Source: Micrococcales bacterium (GTDB lineage: Bacteria > Actinomycetota > Actinomycetes > Actinomycetales > Microbacteriaceae). Taken from it: a stretch of 64,000 nt of DNA. Within the stretch, counting starts at the first letter, position 1, and every line of letters starts with the position of its first letter. Where the stretch lies: assembly GCA_947454255.1 (NCBI GenBank), contig CANGIU010000002.1, positions 38,943 through 102,942 of the forward strand, in the 5' to 3' direction. The notes under the pieces were generated by a model that saw only the letters and a program-made list of their open reading frames with translations, was not told where the DNA came from and made no database searches. Shown here one piece after another: positions 9,070 to 17,606 of this stretch. The translations under genes were made by a program, and so were the position numbers.

Positions 9070-10007
9070 TGATTGTTGTTGCTGCAGGCGCTTTGTTGTG
9101 GCGTCGTGAAAATGGTGTGCTCAAAGTCCTAGTTATTCATCGGGAAAGATACGATGACTGGAGTTGGCCTAAGGGCAAGCTTGACAAGGGTGAAAGCATA
9201 AGTGAAGCAGCCGTTAGAGAGATAAGAGAAGAAACAGGTCTTTCTGTTGCCCTAGGGGTGAAGCTTTACGAGCTGGAATACAAAATCGAACATGGCAATC
9301 GCAAGGTAGTGCACTACTGGGCAGCTCATGTCACAGATAAAATTTTGGCTCAACAAAACTTCGTTCCAGATGAAGAGGTTGCTGCTCTCGAATGGTTGAG
9401 CGTTCCAGAAGCTAAGAAACGCCTTTCATACAAGCACGATATTGATCCGTTGAAACTTCTGCAAAATTTAGACGAGAGTGAGCAACTAGACACCAAGCCA
9501 CTGATTGTCTTACGTCACGCCAAAGCAACTCCAAGATCTGATTGGCCAAGGGGCGAATCGTCTAGACCACTGCTACCTATTGGCAGAATCCAAGCTGCAA
9601 TTTTGACTAACATCTTGGCTGCCTACGGACCTAAGACAGTTCTGACCAGCCGCTGGTTACGCTGCACAGATACTGTTGCCCCGTTCATCTCTAACAATGA
9701 GGTAAGGGTCGTTCAGCGCTCTCTCTTGAGTGAAAGAGGAGCAAAACTCAGCCCAAAGCGGACTGCAAAGTTAGTGAGAAAATTTGCGAAGCGAAAGGGA
9801 GGGGTAGTTATTTGTAGTCATCGGCCAGCCCTCCCAACTATCTTGAATGCCATAAGTGCTTTCGGCGATGAGGAACAACAGGGCCTTCTAAAACAAGCCC
9901 AAGCCATGAAGCCAGGCGAGCTGTATGTGATTCATCTTGCGAAAAAACAAGCCGCTGGGTCGTCCATAGTCGCTATAGAGAGCCACATGCCACTATTTGA
10001 GGATTAG
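9069..10007 (+). CDS. Nudix hydrolase fused to a SixA-like histidine phosphatase (MutT1-type)
   Basis: The 312-residue protein joins two domains. Residues 1-135 are a Nudix domain with box GKLDKGESISEAAVREIREE (from residue 36). Residues about 143-300 are a small phosphohistidine phosphatase with catalytic LRHAKATPR (Arg149, His150) and a second histidine in VICSHRPALP. The same fusion occurs in mycobacterial MutT1, which sanitises 8-oxo-GTP and diadenosine polyphosphates. Translation is coupled to ppk1 through a TAATG overlap, so nucleotide clean-up and polyphosphate metabolism are transcribed together. Confidence 0.9.
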   Translation: MIVVAAGALLWRRENGVLKVLVIHRERYDDWSWPKGKLDKGESISEAAVREIREETGLSVALGVKLYELEYKIEHGNRKVVHYWAAHVTDKILAQQNFVPDEEVAALEWLSVPEAKKRLSYKHDIDPLKLLQNLDESEQLDTKPLIVLRHAKATPRSDWPRGESSRPLLPIGRIQAAILTNILAAYGPKTVLTSRWLRCTDTVAPFISNNEVRVVQRSLLSERGAKLSPKRTAKLVRKFAKRKGGVVICSHRPALPTILNAISAFGDEEQQGLLKQAQAMKPGELYVIHLAKKQAAGSSIVAIESHMPLFED

Positions 10008-10016
10008 TCTTTTCTA

Positions 10017-10799
10017 ATGAACAATATTCCTCAAGCATGGTCCGAATGGGTTGACTCTAGAAACAGAATCTTCTCAAACCCAACTGGTTTTCTATCCGTA
10101 ACAAATCTGGTTTGGCTAACTAACGAACCTCAAGAAATCGCAGGCATTACTGGCCATTGGTGGGCTGATGGTGACACAGTCCATGTCAAAGATTCGAGTA
10201 CCGGTGAACATGCCTGGACTATTCAACCTAGGGCTGAAATGACTTTTGACTTTGATGAAATCAAAGTTGAATTAGCCTCCCGCGCCGGCCAGTTGGTGGT
10301 GCGACCTAGAGATCCAAACTCCCCAATGCTGAAGAGCTTTGAATCTGTTTTGACTTTTGACTACGACTCTAATTTCAGGGTAAAAGCAACCCTTGAACTA
10401 AACAATGCGCCGAGTGAAGTTGTTGTGGGTTCAGTAGTTGAGGGCATGACTCACGCGTACATCTCTCCTGGCTCGCTGGTTTTTGAACTATTTGGTACTC
10501 CATGCAAACTGACCGCTTTTGATAAAGCGAATAGTGAAGACCTAACTGTCTACTTCAAAGATTCAACGAGCGGTGGTACTACTTATGGAACTGGTAGATC
10601 AGTTATAGCAACCCATCAAGCTGATGGTTCATACATTCTTGATTTCAACTTTTCAGGTAACTTCCCTTGCTCATACACTGACTTTGCCACCTGTCCTGTA
10701 GCACCATTTGAGAATAAGTTGACAGTTGAAGTGAATGCCGGTGAAATGAAGCCGATCTATCGTGTAACAGCAGATGGCATCAAATCGCAGGTGTCTTAA
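10017..10799 (+). CDS. DUF1684 family protein
   Basis: A 260-residue cytosolic protein without signal peptide. The DUF1684 signature is clear in the C-terminal half: TTYGTGRSVIA, LDFNFSGNFPC, DFATCPVAPFENKL and VNAGE, with two conserved cysteines. The N-terminal part holds the family's WxEWxxxRN-like opening and GxxxVTNLVWL stretch. The biochemical role of the family is not established. It sits nine bases after the Nudix gene and directly abuts the SDR gene. Confidence 0.87.
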   Translation: MNNIPQAWSEWVDSRNRIFSNPTGFLSVTNLVWLTNEPQEIAGITGHWWADGDTVHVKDSSTGEHAWTIQPRAEMTFDFDEIKVELASRAGQLVVRPRDPNSPMLKSFESVLTFDYDSNFRVKATLELNNAPSEVVVGSVVEGMTHAYISPGSLVFELFGTPCKLTAFDKANSEDLTVYFKDSTSGGTTYGTGRSVIATHQADGSYILDFNFSGNFPCSYTDFATCPVAPFENKLTVEVNAGEMKPIYRVTADGIKSQVS

Positions 10800-12323
10800 A
10801 TGCATGAAGACATCACAAAAGGGCTGCCTTTAGCCGTAGGCAAAGATGGTAAACCTGCGCTGTGTCTAGTTACCGGTGCAACTGGTTACATTGGTGGTCG
10901 TCTAGTTCGTGAGCTTCTTAGGCATGGCTACCGAGTGCGAGTGCTTGCCAGACATGTTGAACGTCTGACGAATTACCCTTGGTTCTCCCAGGTTGAAATA
11001 GTCGAAGGTGACGCTAGTGACAAAGCAGCGATTGCTAAAGCTTTAAAAGATGTCGACGTTGCTTACTACCTCCTCCACGCCCTAATGGTTGCAGATGATT
11101 TTGTGCAGTTAGAACGTGAATGGGCAACTACCTTTGGTGAGTGCGCAAAAGCTGCCGGAGTTAGTCGAATCATTTACCTAGGTGGCATGGCGGAAACAAA
11201 GGTTAAGCTCAGCGCTCACTTATCTTCTAGAGAAGAAACCGGTGAGATTCTCCGAGCATCAGGAGTTCCAACCATTGAACTTAGAGCTGGAGTTGTGATT
11301 GGCTCAGGCTCAGCCTCATTTGAAATGCTCAGATATCTAACCGAGCGACTTCCGGTGATGGTGACCCCGAAGTGGGTAACTGTTCGAATTCAGCCAATTG
11401 CTGTGAGAGATGTGCTGCGTTACCTAGTAGGTGCTGCTGGAGTTAAAGAGAAACTAAACCGAGATTTTGATATTGGTGGGCCAGAGGTTTTCACCTATAA
11501 AGAAATGATGATTCAGTATGCAGAGGCAGCTGGGCTACGAAAGCGATTCATCCTGCCGCTTCCAGTGCTTACTCCAAGACTTTCAAGTGGCTGGGTTGGG
11601 CTGGTAACACCTGTGCCCATCACACTAGCTAGACGTTTAATTGACAGCTTAAGAAATGAAGTAGTGGCAAGAGATGAAAGTATCAAGGAATACATTCCAG
11701 ATCCTGCTGAAGGATTGACTACATTTAGGCGTGCAGTTTCCCTAGCTCTAACCAGAATCAAAGAAGCAAACGTCGAAACACGTTGGAGCAACGCTTCAAT
11801 GCCTGGCACTCCTAGCGAACCGCTACCGACTGACCCTAAGTGGGCAGGCGGTTCGCTATACACAGACATTAGAACTGAAATTACAACAGACCCTATTGAA
11901 ACTGTTTGGAAGAGAATCGAGTCCATCGGTGGCGATAACGGTTATTCAACTGCTACCTGGGCTTGGGAATTACGCGGATTACAGGATCGTTTGGTCGGTG
12001 GAGTTGGCTTGCGTCGAGGAAGGCGTGACCCATATTTCCTGCTAGAAGGTGAAGCTCTCGATTTCTGGAGAGTCGAAGCTTTAGAGCGCCCGCATCTTCT
12101 AAGACTTAGAGCTGAAATGAAGATGCCCGGGCTTGCTTGGCTTGAGTTCAATGCAGAGGAAACCAAAGATGGTGGAACCAAGGTAACCCAGCGGGCAATC
12201 TTTGTTCCGAGAGGGCTCTTGGGTCAGATCTATTGGTGGACTGTTTTCCCAATGCATGGCTTGGTTTTCCCAAGCATGGTTCGTCACGTAGCCCACGGCA
12301 CACGAATCAAACGTGGCAAATAG
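10800..12323 (+). CDS. NAD(P)-binding SDR-like protein with DUF2867 domain
   Basis: A 507-residue two-domain protein. Residues 20-320 are an atypical short-chain dehydrogenase/NmrA-like Rossmann domain with the glycine-rich motif TGATGYIGG at 25-33. Residues about 340-500 match the DUF2867 (SRPBCC-like) extension seen in actinobacterial homologues, ending in a hydrophobic segment with WWTVFPMHGLVFP. The enzyme's substrate is not known. It starts directly after the DUF1684 stop and is followed ten bases later by the exporter gene, which makes this a co-directional set from glnR to glpK. Confidence 0.88.
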   Translation: MHEDITKGLPLAVGKDGKPALCLVTGATGYIGGRLVRELLRHGYRVRVLARHVERLTNYPWFSQVEIVEGDASDKAAIAKALKDVDVAYYLLHALMVADDFVQLEREWATTFGECAKAAGVSRIIYLGGMAETKVKLSAHLSSREETGEILRASGVPTIELRAGVVIGSGSASFEMLRYLTERLPVMVTPKWVTVRIQPIAVRDVLRYLVGAAGVKEKLNRDFDIGGPEVFTYKEMMIQYAEAAGLRKRFILPLPVLTPRLSSGWVGLVTPVPITLARRLIDSLRNEVVARDESIKEYIPDPAEGLTTFRRAVSLALTRIKEANVETRWSNASMPGTPSEPLPTDPKWAGGSLYTDIRTEITTDPIETVWKRIESIGGDNGYSTATWAWELRGLQDRLVGGVGLRRGRRDPYFLLEGEALDFWRVEALERPHLLRLRAEMKMPGLAWLEFNAEETKDGGTKVTQRAIFVPRGLLGQIYWWTVFPMHGLVFPSMVRHVAHGTRIKRGK

Positions 12324-12332
12324 ACTTAGTCA

Positions 12333-13220
12333 GTGAAACGTAATGGTTTAGGTGTTGCAGCCCTATTGGTTGTAACGATTGCTTGGGGTGCATCATTTGT
12401 GGCTATGAAACCTGCCATGGACAAATCTCCAGTATTCGATTTTCTAGCGATCAGATTTACCATTGCTGCGCTTTTGATGATCATCGCCAAACCTAAAGTC
12501 CTAAAGGCTTTTAGAGGGAAAACACTTTTCTATGGAATTATCCTCGGAGTGATTCTGGGATTCTCTTATATCACTCAGACAATCGGCCTCACTCTTTCAA
12601 CTGCAGCAATCACAAGTTTCATAACTGGGCTTTATGTAATCCTCACCCCATTACTAGTCTGGGCAATTTTCAAAAAGAAGCCTCGAGGAATCGTGGCAAT
12701 CGGTGCAATCCTGGCAACTGTCGGTTTAGGTTTCATTACTATCAAAGATGCTTCATTCGACTTTGGACAAATCTGGACCATACTCTGTGCCTTGGGCTTT
12801 GCTTTTCACATTGTTGGACTGGGCAGATGGTCTCCCGGCAAAGATGTCTATGCCCTAACAGTGATTCAACTCGCAACAGTTGCTGTGGTTTGTTGGATCG
12901 GGGCTATCCCTAACGGAATCCAGCAACCAGTTGATGGAGAGGTATGGTTCGCAATTCTCTTCACGGCAGTATTTGCAACAGCACTAGCTTTCTTCATTCA
13001 GACCTGGGCGCAATCCATCATGGATGCTTCACGAGTTGCCATAATTTTGACTATGGAAGTAGTCTTTGCAGCATTAACATCTGTTGCTGTTGGTCAAGAA
13101 GTATTGTCTTTCCAAGTAATCTTTGGTGGATCTCTGATGCTAGCTGCGATGTTGCTTATTGAATGGCCACGAAAAGATTCAACTGCTGAAGATGTGATTT
13201 ACGAACCGATGGCCCACTAA
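12333..13220 (+). CDS. EamA/DMT-family transporter
   Basis: A 295-residue membrane protein with about ten hydrophobic segments in two EamA repeats (about 8-135 and 148-280). The characteristic SFVAMKPAM region follows the first helix. Members export metabolites such as amino acids; the substrate cannot be told. It starts at GTG and ends in a TAATG overlap with glpK, so the two genes are translationally coupled. Confidence 0.88.
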   Translation: MKRNGLGVAALLVVTIAWGASFVAMKPAMDKSPVFDFLAIRFTIAALLMIIAKPKVLKAFRGKTLFYGIILGVILGFSYITQTIGLTLSTAAITSFITGLYVILTPLLVWAIFKKKPRGIVAIGAILATVGLGFITIKDASFDFGQIWTILCALGFAFHIVGLGRWSPGKDVYALTVIQLATVAVVCWIGAIPNGIQQPVDGEVWFAILFTAVFATALAFFIQTWAQSIMDASRVAIILTMEVVFAALTSVAVGQEVLSFQVIFGGSLMLAAMLLIEWPRKDSTAEDVIYEPMAH

Positions 13221-14683
13221 TGATTCTCGCTATAGATGCAGGAACTACAGGGGTAACCGCAATAGCGGTAGATGAGCAAGGCAGGATTGTTGCTCGAGGC
13301 TATCAAGAATTCCCGCAACATTTTCCGCAACCTGGTTGGGTGGAGCACGACCTTGAGGAGATCTGGAGTGCTGTTAAATCTTCTGTTCAACAAGTCATTG
13401 ATGCTGCGGGTAAAGATTTCAAAGCTTTAGGTATTACTAACCAGAGAGAAACGGTTGGACTCTGGAAAAAGGAAACCCTGAAGTCCCCAAGAAATGCAAT
13501 CGTCTGGCAAGACCGAAGAACAACTGGAGTTCTGAAAGGTCTTGAGAATCACGCAACCTATGCAAAAGTCCAATCACTTACCGGTTTACCTTTAGACCCA
13601 TACTTCTCTGCGGCAAAACTGCGTTGGATTTCTATCAACGAACCAGAGATCTGGAGTGATGTTCGCAATGGCACCACTGTTGTTGGAACAATCGACTCAT
13701 ACGTAATCGCAAGGGCAACCAATGGCGCTCACATTACTGATGCATCTAACGCCTCTAGAACTCAGCTCTACGACATTCATTCAGGTAACTGGTCCAACGA
13801 ACTTCTGGAACTCTTCAACATTCCACTAAGAGCTTTACCTTCCATCGTTGACTCAAGCGGTGAAGTTGCAAGAACTAACCCTGCGTCTTTCTTTGGGCTG
13901 TCTATTCCAGTAGCGGGTATTGCAGGTGATCAACAAGCAGCGCTTTTTGGTCAGACGCAGTTTGATATAGGTGGAGCTAAATGCACTTATGGAACAGGTG
14001 CGTTCATCCTCCAGAACACTGGAACAACACCAGTAGTTCAAACTAATGGCCTAATCACGACCGTTGCCTGGCAGCTGAACGGAGTGAGAACTTATGCCAG
14101 TGAAGGTTCGGTGTTTGTTGCAGGGGCAGCTGTGCAATGGCTTAGAGACGAATTACAACTCTTCTCCTCTTCAGATGAAATAGAAGTCTTAGCAAGATCT
14201 GTTCCAGATAGTGCCGGAGTAGTTTTTGTTCCAGCTCTAACCGGTCTTGGAGCTCCTTATTGGAAGCCAGAGGCCAGAGGATCTCTTCATGGCTTAACTA
14301 GAGGCACTAGTAAAGCTCACATCGCTAGAGCGACATTAGAGGCCCTTGCTTTTCAAGTTAGAGACATATTCGATGCCATGGAATCAACTGGCATAAAGCT
14401 ATCCAAACTCCGAGTCGATGGTGGAGCATCCGAGAACAACCTGCTACTTCAAATGCAAGCAGATCAGCTGGGAGTGCGCATCGAAAGACCAGTCAACATA
14501 GACTCAACAGCCCTAGGCGCTGCCTATCTGGCTGGTCTTGGCATTGGGGTCTGGGAAGACCTAGCGGCACTTAGAGAATTGAACCCAATCGCTCAATCCT
14601 TCACCAAAGAAGAAGAGGGTGAAGATGCTTATAAGGCTTGGAAACGGGCGGTTAGAGCAACTATTGCCTTCACTGAGAAATAG
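13220..14683 (+). CDS. glpK: Glycerol kinase (FGGY family)
   Basis: A 487-residue FGGY kinase, phosphorylating glycerol to glycerol 3-phosphate. Glycerol-kinase motifs are present: IDAGTTGVTAIAVD near the start, GWVEHDLEEIW, ITNQRETVGLW, TGLPLDPYFSAAKLRW, and GGASENNLLLQMQAD in the C-terminal domain. No glpF or glpD is adjacent; the gene is coupled to the EamA transporter. The tRNA-Lys gene follows. Because FGGY members vary in substrate, glycerol is a strong but not certain assignment. Confidence 0.9.
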   Translation: MILAIDAGTTGVTAIAVDEQGRIVARGYQEFPQHFPQPGWVEHDLEEIWSAVKSSVQQVIDAAGKDFKALGITNQRETVGLWKKETLKSPRNAIVWQDRRTTGVLKGLENHATYAKVQSLTGLPLDPYFSAAKLRWISINEPEIWSDVRNGTTVVGTIDSYVIARATNGAHITDASNASRTQLYDIHSGNWSNELLELFNIPLRALPSIVDSSGEVARTNPASFFGLSIPVAGIAGDQQAALFGQTQFDIGGAKCTYGTGAFILQNTGTTPVVQTNGLITTVAWQLNGVRTYASEGSVFVAGAAVQWLRDELQLFSSSDEIEVLARSVPDSAGVVFVPALTGLGAPYWKPEARGSLHGLTRGTSKAHIARATLEALAFQVRDIFDAMESTGIKLSKLRVDGGASENNLLLQMQADQLGVRIERPVNIDSTALGAAYLAGLGIGVWEDLAALRELNPIAQSFTKEEEGEDAYKAWKRAVRATIAFTEK

Positions 14684-14728
14684 TAGGCAAGTAAAAGTTA
14701 GAATAGTATTTCTGCCTAAAGCAGATCA

Positions 14729-14802
14729 GGGCCTCTAGCTCAGTTGGTTAGAGCAACGGACTTTTAATCCGTGGGTCGTCGGTTCGATCCCGACGGGGCC
14801 TA
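14729..14802 (+). tRNA. tRNA-Lys(TTT)
   Basis: A 74-base cloverleaf. The anticodon loop CTTTTAA sits on a five-pair stem (ACGGA/TCCGT) and gives anticodon TTT. The T arm is GTCGG-TTCGATC-CCGAC and the D arm GCTCAG...GAGC. The acceptor pairs GGGCCTC with GGGGCCT, with G-U pairs at 1:72 and 6:67. The 3' CCA is not encoded. Confidence 0.95.
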
Positions 14803-14804
14803 CT

Positions 14805-14836
14805 AGAACCTCACCCTCCACGGTGGGGTTCTTTCA
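14805..14836 (+). terminator. Intrinsic terminator after tRNA-Lys
   Basis: An 11-pair stem (AGAACCTCACC with GGTGGGGTTCT, one G-U pair) around a six-base loop, followed by TTTCATTT. It ends the tRNA transcript and, read in reverse, could also stop the convergent FKBP gene. Confidence 0.8.
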
Positions 14837-14844
14837 TTTAAGGA

Positions 14845-15213
14845 CTACTTGACTTCAAGTAAATCGATAACGAATACCAAAGTTCTTCCAGACAACTGGT
14901 GGCCTGAGCCCTTAGGGCCGTAAGCAACTTCAGGTGGACAGATCAGCATTCTTCTTCCACCGACCTTCATGCCAGGGATGCCATCTTGCCAACCCTTGAT
15001 CAGGCGGTTCAGTGGAAACTCTATTGACTCCCCACGACCCCAGGATGAATCAAATTCTTCACCGGTTTCATAGTCAACACCTAGGTAGTGAACTTTGACA
15101 ACTGAATTGGCAGGAGCTTCGTCACCGTCACCGATGATGATCTCTTTGGTGGTCAGCACGGTAGGTGCTGGCTCTAGCATTGGTTCGATTTCTGGGCGGT
15201 CTAAATTACTCAT
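14845..15213 (-). CDS. FKBP-type peptidyl-prolyl cis-trans isomerase
   Basis: A 122-residue single-domain FKBP. Typical motifs are VKVHYLGVDYETGEEFDSSW, IKGWQDGIPGMKVGGRR and PPEVAYGP, covering the active-site aromatic and aspartate residues, ending with LVFVIDLLEVK. There is no signal peptide, so it acts in the cytosol as a folding helper. It is convergent with the tRNA-Lys gene across a terminator. Confidence 0.94.
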   Translation of the reverse strand: MSNLDRPEIEPMLEPAPTVLTTKEIIIGDGDEAPANSVVKVHYLGVDYETGEEFDSSWGRGESIEFPLNRLIKGWQDGIPGMKVGGRRMLICPPEVAYGPKGSGHQLSGRTLVFVIDLLEVK

Positions 15214-15436
15214 AGTAAAAAAGCATACCTAACCTGGCCACTTGCTAATCGAGCCCCCCAGAGTCAAAGAGAATAGCGGTAAAAAACGTAGATGGAGGCG
15301 AATAGCGACCTTAAGTAAAAAATCATGATACAAACTGGGAATCTCAGAATTCAAATTTCTTAGAATCTCCAAGTCCTAATTGAGGGAAGGCTTTCCTACT
15401 GCTATTCTGTTCCCAAATTTTAAATGAGAGGTCCAG

Positions 15437-15787
15437 ATGAATAAGACTGCCCTAGTGATAACTTGCGCTCTGCCACTTTTGCTAGGGGGATGCGCTCCAG
15501 CGACCCATGAGAAGGCAGACAACGAGTTTCGTGATTACTGCAATAGCATCTCTGAGAAGTCGACTACATGGGAACGAATGGAAGCCGCAACTTCTTATAC
15601 CTCGCCAGAAGATGCAGATTTTCAAAAATATTGGAGCGACATAGTTTCAACAACAAGCAGCTATTTCATTGACATCACCTCAGGTGAATTCCAGGACGCT
15701 GATTCAAGTGACCCCGCCTACTCTGATTTTCTAAAGGCTTGCAAATCTGTTGGTGTAGAGGTTAGCTCTACCATCAGATTCTTTTAG
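15437..15787 (+). CDS. Small lipoprotein, unknown function
   Basis: A 116-residue protein with an n-region, a hydrophobic stretch and a lipobox LLGGC at about residues 15-19, so the mature protein would be lipid-anchored at Cys19. The mature part is acidic, with two further cysteines (DYC and KAC). I recognise no domain. A GAGAGG ribosome site precedes the ATG. The 223 bases upstream, between it and the divergent FKBP gene, show no RNA or repeat beyond weak AT-rich runs. Confidence 0.78.
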   Translation: MNKTALVITCALPLLLGGCAPATHEKADNEFRDYCNSISEKSTTWERMEAATSYTSPEDADFQKYWSDIVSTTSSYFIDITSGEFQDADSSDPAYSDFLKACKSVGVEVSSTIRFF

Positions 15788-15803
15788 AGGGCTGAAGGTT
15801 TCC

Positions 15804-16148
15804 ATGCCTAGATACATAATCTCTTTCAATGATGGTGACATGAAGTTTCCTATGGATGAGTTGCCACAAGTTGCTGATGAATCACATGCTGTCGTTCGTG
15901 AGGCGAAGGCAGCCGGAGTGTGGATTTTCGGCGGTGGCTTCTTCGAAGATAAGCCAGTTGTCGTTAATGAACACGGAGAAATAAAGCCAGGACCAATTAA
16001 AGCCAGCGAAGTCAGGCTAGGTGGGTTCTCAATTCTTGAAGTTGCAAATGCTGAAGAAGCGTATTTCTGGGCAGCAAAAATAGCGAAGTCTTGCCGGTGC
16101 GATCAAGAAGTTCGCGAACTGATAGATGACCCGGAGTCAGTTAACTAA
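15804..16148 (+). CDS. YCII-related domain protein
   Basis: A 114-residue protein with the YCII/DGPF ferredoxin-like fold: an opening strand RYIISFNDGD, a helix with VREAKAAGVWIFGGGFF, and the closing LGGFSILEVANAEEAYFWA segment. Family members are small dimeric proteins of mostly unknown role. It lies 16 bases after the lipoprotein gene and its 3' end overlaps the convergent DUF998 gene by eight bases. Confidence 0.83.
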   Translation: MPRYIISFNDGDMKFPMDELPQVADESHAVVREAKAAGVWIFGGGFFEDKPVVVNEHGEIKPGPIKASEVRLGGFSILEVANAEEAYFWAAKIAKSCRCDQEVRELIDDPESVN

Positions 16149-16737
16149 CTTTTCTTTGTTGGCTCAGGTAGATAGAGACAACAACCCAGGTTGCATATGC
16201 CGCCTGTGAAACAGCGACTACTCTCTCCCAGATTCCAACATTTGTTGCAGCTGGGTCAGTCCAAGTACTTAGGAACCAAAGGGCAAGAGCTGCCTGGACA
16301 CTTGTTCCAATGATTGTTGCTAGCGGGCGGATTGCAAATGGTGCGTCTTTAGATTTCCTCATGGCAAGTAGTGGCCAACCAGCAGAAATAGCAAAGGATG
16401 CAATAGCGAAAACTCTATGCATGGTTGAATACCCAATCAGAGGTGTCGGGAATATTGTTAGTCCGAATGTGCACAGCGCTGATACAAAAAGTGCGATGCG
16501 ACCTGGCATTGCAAGTGTTCGAGCGTAGATTGCAACGATAAGAGTCAGGATTCCACCGAAGACGAAGAATGAAGACATGATCTCTTTGACTGGAGACTCA
16601 GGCGAAGCAAGTTCACTAATGGTTTGTCGAGCCTGGTCATATCCTGGCCACATAGATCCTGCGATGATCCAACCCAGCGCTGACTGTATTGGTCCAATGA
16701 TTGCAGCATAGAAAGCTATTTTTGCAACTGGCTTCAT
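16141..16737 (-). CDS. DUF998 family membrane protein
   Basis: A 198-residue protein with six hydrophobic segments. The region with YDQARQTISELASPESPVKE after the first helix is typical of DUF998, a family of small integral membrane proteins without assigned function. It is a single gene convergent with the YCII gene, preceding the UbiA gene on the same strand by 64 bases. Confidence 0.8.
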   Translation of the reverse strand: MKPVAKIAFYAAIIGPIQSALGWIIAGSMWPGYDQARQTISELASPESPVKEIMSSFFVFGGILTLIVAIYARTLAMPGRIALFVSALCTFGLTIFPTPLIGYSTMHRVFAIASFAISAGWPLLAMRKSKDAPFAIRPLATIIGTSVQAALALWFLSTWTDPAATNVGIWERVVAVSQAAYATWVVVSIYLSQQRKVS

Positions 16738-16800
16738 GGTTCTACCCTTCGACGGTGGTCTTCATTTAGAGACTACCAACTGGGAAACATATAACTGTGA

Positions 16801-17481
16801 TTAGCGAGTGAGCCACAGATTTACCAATAACCCAAGAATCAAAGCAGACAAAACTGCTGCGAGAGCAAGTGCTCTTGATTTACCAAGCGAGATCACAAAG
16901 CCTCCCAGGTTTGACCTTTGATCAATATCGATATCTGGTAAAGCATTAAAAATATGAGCTATGACTCCAACACTTATCGCAATGACCACAACTTGCCAGC
17001 TTGGCCAGAGGGCTAATGAGCTTGACTGCGTAACAAAGATGGAAAGTAAACCAAAGGAAACTGCATAGGGCAACCATGACCAAATGGTTCTAGCTAGATA
17101 CAGGTTGTATAGCTGAGCACTGAATACTGCCAATATGTGGGCCAGGCCGCCCATGAAACCGGCTGCCAAGAATGAAAATGGAACCATAAAGGCCAGCGCA
17201 AGAATTATTGGAGTCTTTAGATCTTTCTGCCCTAAGCCAAACCTAACCACTGGTTTCTGGTTTCTATTTAGAGCTTTATCGTTTTCGTAATCGAGATAGT
17301 CATTTACCCAACCGATGGACGCTTGTCCTGATGCAACAGCCAAGAAAACAAAGAATAAGCCTGAACCGTGTTGCCCATAAAGCCAGCTAGCTGACAAGGT
17401 GAGCAAGACCATGGCAAGGGCTTGAGGGAAATGGGTGGCCAGCAATAGCGCCCTGAACACTGTTCTATTCTGCTTAGCCAT
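16801..17481 (-). CDS. UbiA-family prenyltransferase
   Basis: About 226 residues from the ATG at 17481, which has AAGGGA nine bases upstream; a TTG at 17502 would add seven residues but lacks a site. The UbiA aspartate motif NDYLDYENDKALN lies near residue 60 and a second aspartate cluster NALPDIDIDQRSN near 185. Seven to nine hydrophobic segments span the rest. Members transfer isoprenoids to aromatic rings, in menaquinone, haem or decaprenyl-ribose pathways. Neither neighbour resolves which one. Confidence 0.85.
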   Translation of the reverse strand: MAKQNRTVFRALLLATHFPQALAMVLLTLSASWLYGQHGSGLFFVFLAVASGQASIGWVNDYLDYENDKALNRNQKPVVRFGLGQKDLKTPIILALAFMVPFSFLAAGFMGGLAHILAVFSAQLYNLYLARTIWSWLPYAVSFGLLSIFVTQSSSLALWPSWQVVVIAISVGVIAHIFNALPDIDIDQRSNLGGFVISLGKSRALALAAVLSALILGLLVNLWLTR

Positions 17482-17606
17482 TTGACCCAATCCCTTAGCC
17501 AAAGCCTATTAGGGACTTCTGGGGTTCTAGCCAACGGGCTAATAGAGGCTCTGATTAGTAAAATGGGGAGGAAACCTTCCCACTTCTCAAACTAAAGGCA
17601 AGCCTG

